DNA of 64,000 nucleotides from the NCBI RefSeq assembly GCF_000284515.1, contig NC_017668.1, positions 930,001-994,000 on the forward strand. The letters are read 5' to 3'. Positions 62,134-64,000 of this stretch are shown piece after piece; the first letter of the stretch is position 1, and each line of letters starts with the position of its first letter. The notes under the pieces were generated by a model. It was not told the DNA's origin, searched no databases, and saw nothing but the letters and a program-made list of their open reading frames with translations. The stretch comes from Halobacillus halophilus DSM 2266. Lineage in GTDB: Bacteria; Bacillota; Bacilli; Bacillales; Halobacillaceae. The position numbers were made by a program, and so were the translations under genes.

Positions 62134-62504
62134 GGTCTAAGTTCCAGCAGCAAATTCAGCGTTTTTTAGTTACAGGGGTATCAGCAGTTCTTGTTGACAC
62201 CCTCTTTTATTTCTTGTTGATACAAGTAATATCAACATCTTTATCTAAGATGATATCTTTCCTATGTGGTACGATCTTAGCCTACATTCTGAATAAATTT
62301 TGGACATTTAAAAAGAAAGCAAAATCTCATATCGAACTTTTTCAGTATATGGGTTTATATTTATCGACTTTAGGCATAAATGTTGCTTCAAATATGCTCT
62401 TTCTTACTTTTACTTCAAATAAAATTATTGCTTTTGTTTTTGCTACAGGTATCAGTGCTTCATTAAATTTTATTGGACAGAAATGGTGGGTGTTTAAAGA
62501 ATGA
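62109..62504 (+). CDS. GtrA-family membrane protein
   Basis: 131 residues, four membrane helices. RFLVTGVSAVLVDTLFYFLL, ILAYILNKFWTFKKKA and LNFIGQKWWVFKE are typical GtrA. These small proteins are thought to flip polyprenyl-phosphate sugars for modification systems. Overlaps the tandem enzyme by 25 bases, and the following GT2 by 4. GtrA plus GT2 is the classic pair for loading and flipping a single lipid-linked sugar. Confidence 0.9.
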   Translation: MSQASLTVRSKFQQQIQRFLVTGVSAVLVDTLFYFLLIQVISTSLSKMISFLCGTILAYILNKFWTFKKKAKSHIELFQYMGLYLSTLGINVASNMLFLTFTSNKIIAFVFATGISASLNFIGQKWWVFKE

Positions 62505-63208
62505 TTAAATATTCTGTTGTCATACCGTGTTATAACGAAGAAAAGAATATACCTTTAATTTTGAAAAGGTTTAATCAAGTTATTAATAGAAATGATATCG
62601 AAGTCGTTTTAATCAACAATGGTTCAAAGGATAATAGCAGAATTACTTTAAGTGAAGTTATTCCAAAGTACTCCTTTGCAAAAACGTATGAAGTTAAGGT
62701 GAATCAAGGGTATGGCTACGGGATTTTGTATGGATTACAAAAAGCTAAGGGTGAATATTTGGGATGGACACATGCTGATATGCAAACAGACCCAAATGAC
62801 GTCATGTCAGCCATTGAAGAAATAGAAAAAAATAGATGTCCTCAAAATATTTACATCAAAGGAAAACGGAAAAATCGTCCAGTATTTGATCAGGTCTTTA
62901 GTATTGGAATGAGTATATACGAAACCATACTATTGCGCACCAAATTAGTTGATATCAATGCCCAGCCTAACCTATTCCATAGGAGCTTTTATGATAGTTT
63001 AACGGATGCGCCTAAAGACTTTTCACTTGACCTTTATTTTCTATATATGGCTCAAAAGAAAAAACAGAAAATCCATAGGTTTGAGGTCTCCTTCCCAGAA
63101 AGACTACATGGACACTCTAGCTGGAATACCGGCTTATCATCAAAATGGAAGTTTATAAAAAGAACGCTCTCCTTTAGTACGAAGCTAAGAAAGGAGTATT
63201 TAAAATAA
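62501..63208 (+). CDS. Glycosyltransferase family 2 (polyprenyl-phosphate glycosyltransferase type)
   Basis: 235 residues. VVIPCYNEEKNIPLILKRFN, VLINNGSKDNS, NQGYGYGILYGLQKAKGEYL and GWTHADMQTDP (metal site) are like DPM1/GtrB enzymes, which attach a sugar to polyprenyl phosphate. Here it would feed GtrA and perhaps the GT-C membrane protein. No C-terminal membrane helices, unlike long GtrB. Overlaps its neighbours by one to four bases. Confidence 0.88.
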   Translation: MIKYSVVIPCYNEEKNIPLILKRFNQVINRNDIEVVLINNGSKDNSRITLSEVIPKYSFAKTYEVKVNQGYGYGILYGLQKAKGEYLGWTHADMQTDPNDVMSAIEEIEKNRCPQNIYIKGKRKNRPVFDQVFSIGMSIYETILLRTKLVDINAQPNLFHRSFYDSLTDAPKDFSLDLYFLYMAQKKKQKIHRFEVSFPERLHGHSSWNTGLSSKWKFIKRTLSFSTKLRKEYLK

Positions 63209-63837
63209 TGGAATTTATTGCACATAGGGTTAATACCATTGAAGAATTAAAGTATATCCCTCAAGAACATGGGGTGGAAGTCGACTTAAGAGATTATGGG
63301 GACCGGTTAGTCCTCCAGCACGAGCCTTTTATAAATGGAGAAGACTTTGAAGAATACTTAAAACATTATCACCATGGCACGCTGATTTTGAATATTAAAA
63401 GTGAAAGGATAGAGCTTAAAGTATTGGAACTTTTAAAAAAATATAAGGTCAAAAATTACTTTTTTCTAGACTCTTCTTTTCCGATGATCCATTTATTAAC
63501 AAACAATGATGAAAAGAATGTTGCCATTCGATTCTCTGAATATGAAGGGATAGACACAGTGTTGGCTATGAAAGGAAAAGCCAAATGGATTTGGGTTGAT
63601 TGTTTTTCACAACTTCCACTTAATCTGGCTTTATACAAAGTCTTAAAAAAGGCTGGATTTAAGCTTTGTCTAGTTTCGCCAGAATTGCAAGGAAGAGATG
63701 GTGATCTGCAACAGTATAAAGATTATCTTGAGGAAGAGAAGTTATCTGTGGATGCTATTTGCACAAAAGTGTATAACATAGATCAGTGGAAAACTGTTGA
63801 AATGGGAAAAGGTGAAAGATATGTTGAGCAAAAATAA
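63208..63837 (+). CDS. Reduced GDPD/PI-PLC-like protein
   Basis: 209 residues. The start FIAHRVNTIEELKYI followed by GVEVDLRDYGDRLVLQHEPF matches the glycerophosphodiester phosphodiesterase core (HR, ExD, His), and later LILNIKSE and YFFLDSSFPMIHLL fit the barrel. The usual HRG and PENT segments are shortened, so it is a divergent, small member. It may act on phosphodiester-linked glycerol or sugar in the polymer path. No signal peptide, so cytosolic. The stop overlaps the last gene. Confidence 0.7.
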   Translation: MEFIAHRVNTIEELKYIPQEHGVEVDLRDYGDRLVLQHEPFINGEDFEEYLKHYHHGTLILNIKSERIELKVLELLKKYKVKNYFFLDSSFPMIHLLTNNDEKNVAIRFSEYEGIDTVLAMKGKAKWIWVDCFSQLPLNLALYKVLKKAGFKLCLVSPELQGRDGDLQQYKDYLEEEKLSVDAICTKVYNIDQWKTVEMGKGERYVEQK

Positions 63838-64000
63838 AACAACTTTAAAAAAAGAATCAGATTTAGTGTTCGGTGTCACCGTTTTTTTAACCGCTTTATT
63901 CTCTGTATATTTTTATCAAGTAGCCTGGGGATGGCCGATTGTTGATAGCTATCCGCAAATAGAAAGAATGTTAGACAGCAGCTACCTAACGAATGATTTT
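63821..64000 (+). CDS. Membrane protein, N-terminal part (3' truncated by window edge)
   Basis: 60 codons are visible and open to the right edge. After a basic start (LSKNKTTLKKESDL) comes one membrane helix (VFGVTVFLTALFSVYFYQVA) and WGWPIVDSYPQIERMLDSSY, a lumenal-loop style beginning like that of GT-C glycosyltransferases. GAAAAGGTGAAAGAT precedes the ATG, and the gene overlaps the one before by 17 bases. The operon continues beyond the window. Confidence 0.6.
   Translation, partial: MLSKNKTTLKKESDLVFGVTVFLTALFSVYFYQVAWGWPIVDSYPQIERMLDSSYLTNDF

Noticed and set aside
1..64000. CRISPR arrays, rRNA genes, phage genes, intact insertion sequences
   Set aside because: No regularly spaced repeats, rRNA segments, transposase, integrase or phage structural genes were seen.

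Overview
The window looks like a chromosomal segment of a low-GC, Gram-positive, spore-former-type member of the Bacillaceae. The evidence is a sigY-type ECF sigma operon, a trp operon led by an 11-triplet TRAP-binding leader, a sipW-tasA matrix cluster, an epsA-N-like exopolysaccharide (EPS) operon with a SinR homologue, and strong Bacillus-type ribosome binding sites. A moderately halophilic genus such as Halobacillus is my guess from overall flavour and is not proven here.

Layout. 1-5.1 kb: the C-terminal part of a UvrD-type helicase, an MscS channel, a lipoprotein, a GNAT acetyltransferase, a small membrane-anchored protein and an SDR oxidoreductase. 5.2-8.8 kb (minus): a sigY-yxlCDEFG-like operon with an added YbjQ-family gene, preceded by an ECF-type promoter. 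8.97-15.75 kb: trp promoter, TRAP leader with two mutually exclusive RNA folds, then trpEDCFBA and trpG. 16.1-17.5 kb: a sodium:solute symporter followed by a 390-bp element with inverted-repeat ends. 18.3-23.3 kb: an orphan DegU/NarL-type regulator, then a matrix/secretion block (coiled Glu/Lys-rich protein, SipW, TasA/camelysin, M4 neutral protease). 23.4-24.5 kb: Mn-catalase and a YuzF-like protein. 25-37.1 kb: a xylo-oligosaccharide/xylose regulon (GH43 xylosidase, ROK repressor XylR, ABC importer lacking its ATPase, YesL, XylA, XylB, aldo/keto reductase, GalM). 37.8 kb: tRNA-Ala(GGC).

38.3-64 kb, running off the right edge, is one very long AT-rich EPS operon. It carries epsA, epsB, an EAR/epsC-type RNA, epsC, epsD, epsF, a GT2 gene, epsG, galE, epsL, epsM, epsN, sinR, two GT4 genes, a pyruvyl transferase, a QueC-like PP-loop protein and a flippase. 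An unusual block follows: a GT-C/kinase fusion, a HAD phosphatase, a class II aldolase, a tandem nucleotidyltransferase, GtrA, a GT2, a GDPD-like gene and a partial membrane protein.

How the parts work together. EpsC, EpsN, EpsM and EpsL should make and load a diacetylbacillosamine-type first sugar. The glycosyltransferases extend it, and the flippase, EpsG and EpsA/EpsB export and polymerise it. Three near-identical GTTCTT-N4-AAGAA palindromes (two at the two leader promoters, one before epsC) match the known SinR operator, and a SinR homologue is encoded inside the same operon, which predicts a built-in feedback circuit. The EAR-type RNA would let polymerase pass internal terminators such as the strong one at 56.6 kb. 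The best candidates for an undescribed system are the 56.6-63.8 kb block (likely a new activated building block for the polymer) and the QueC-like gene next to it. Three degenerate palindromic intergenic repeats (8.8, 24.7 and 35.7 kb) belong to one dispersed family.
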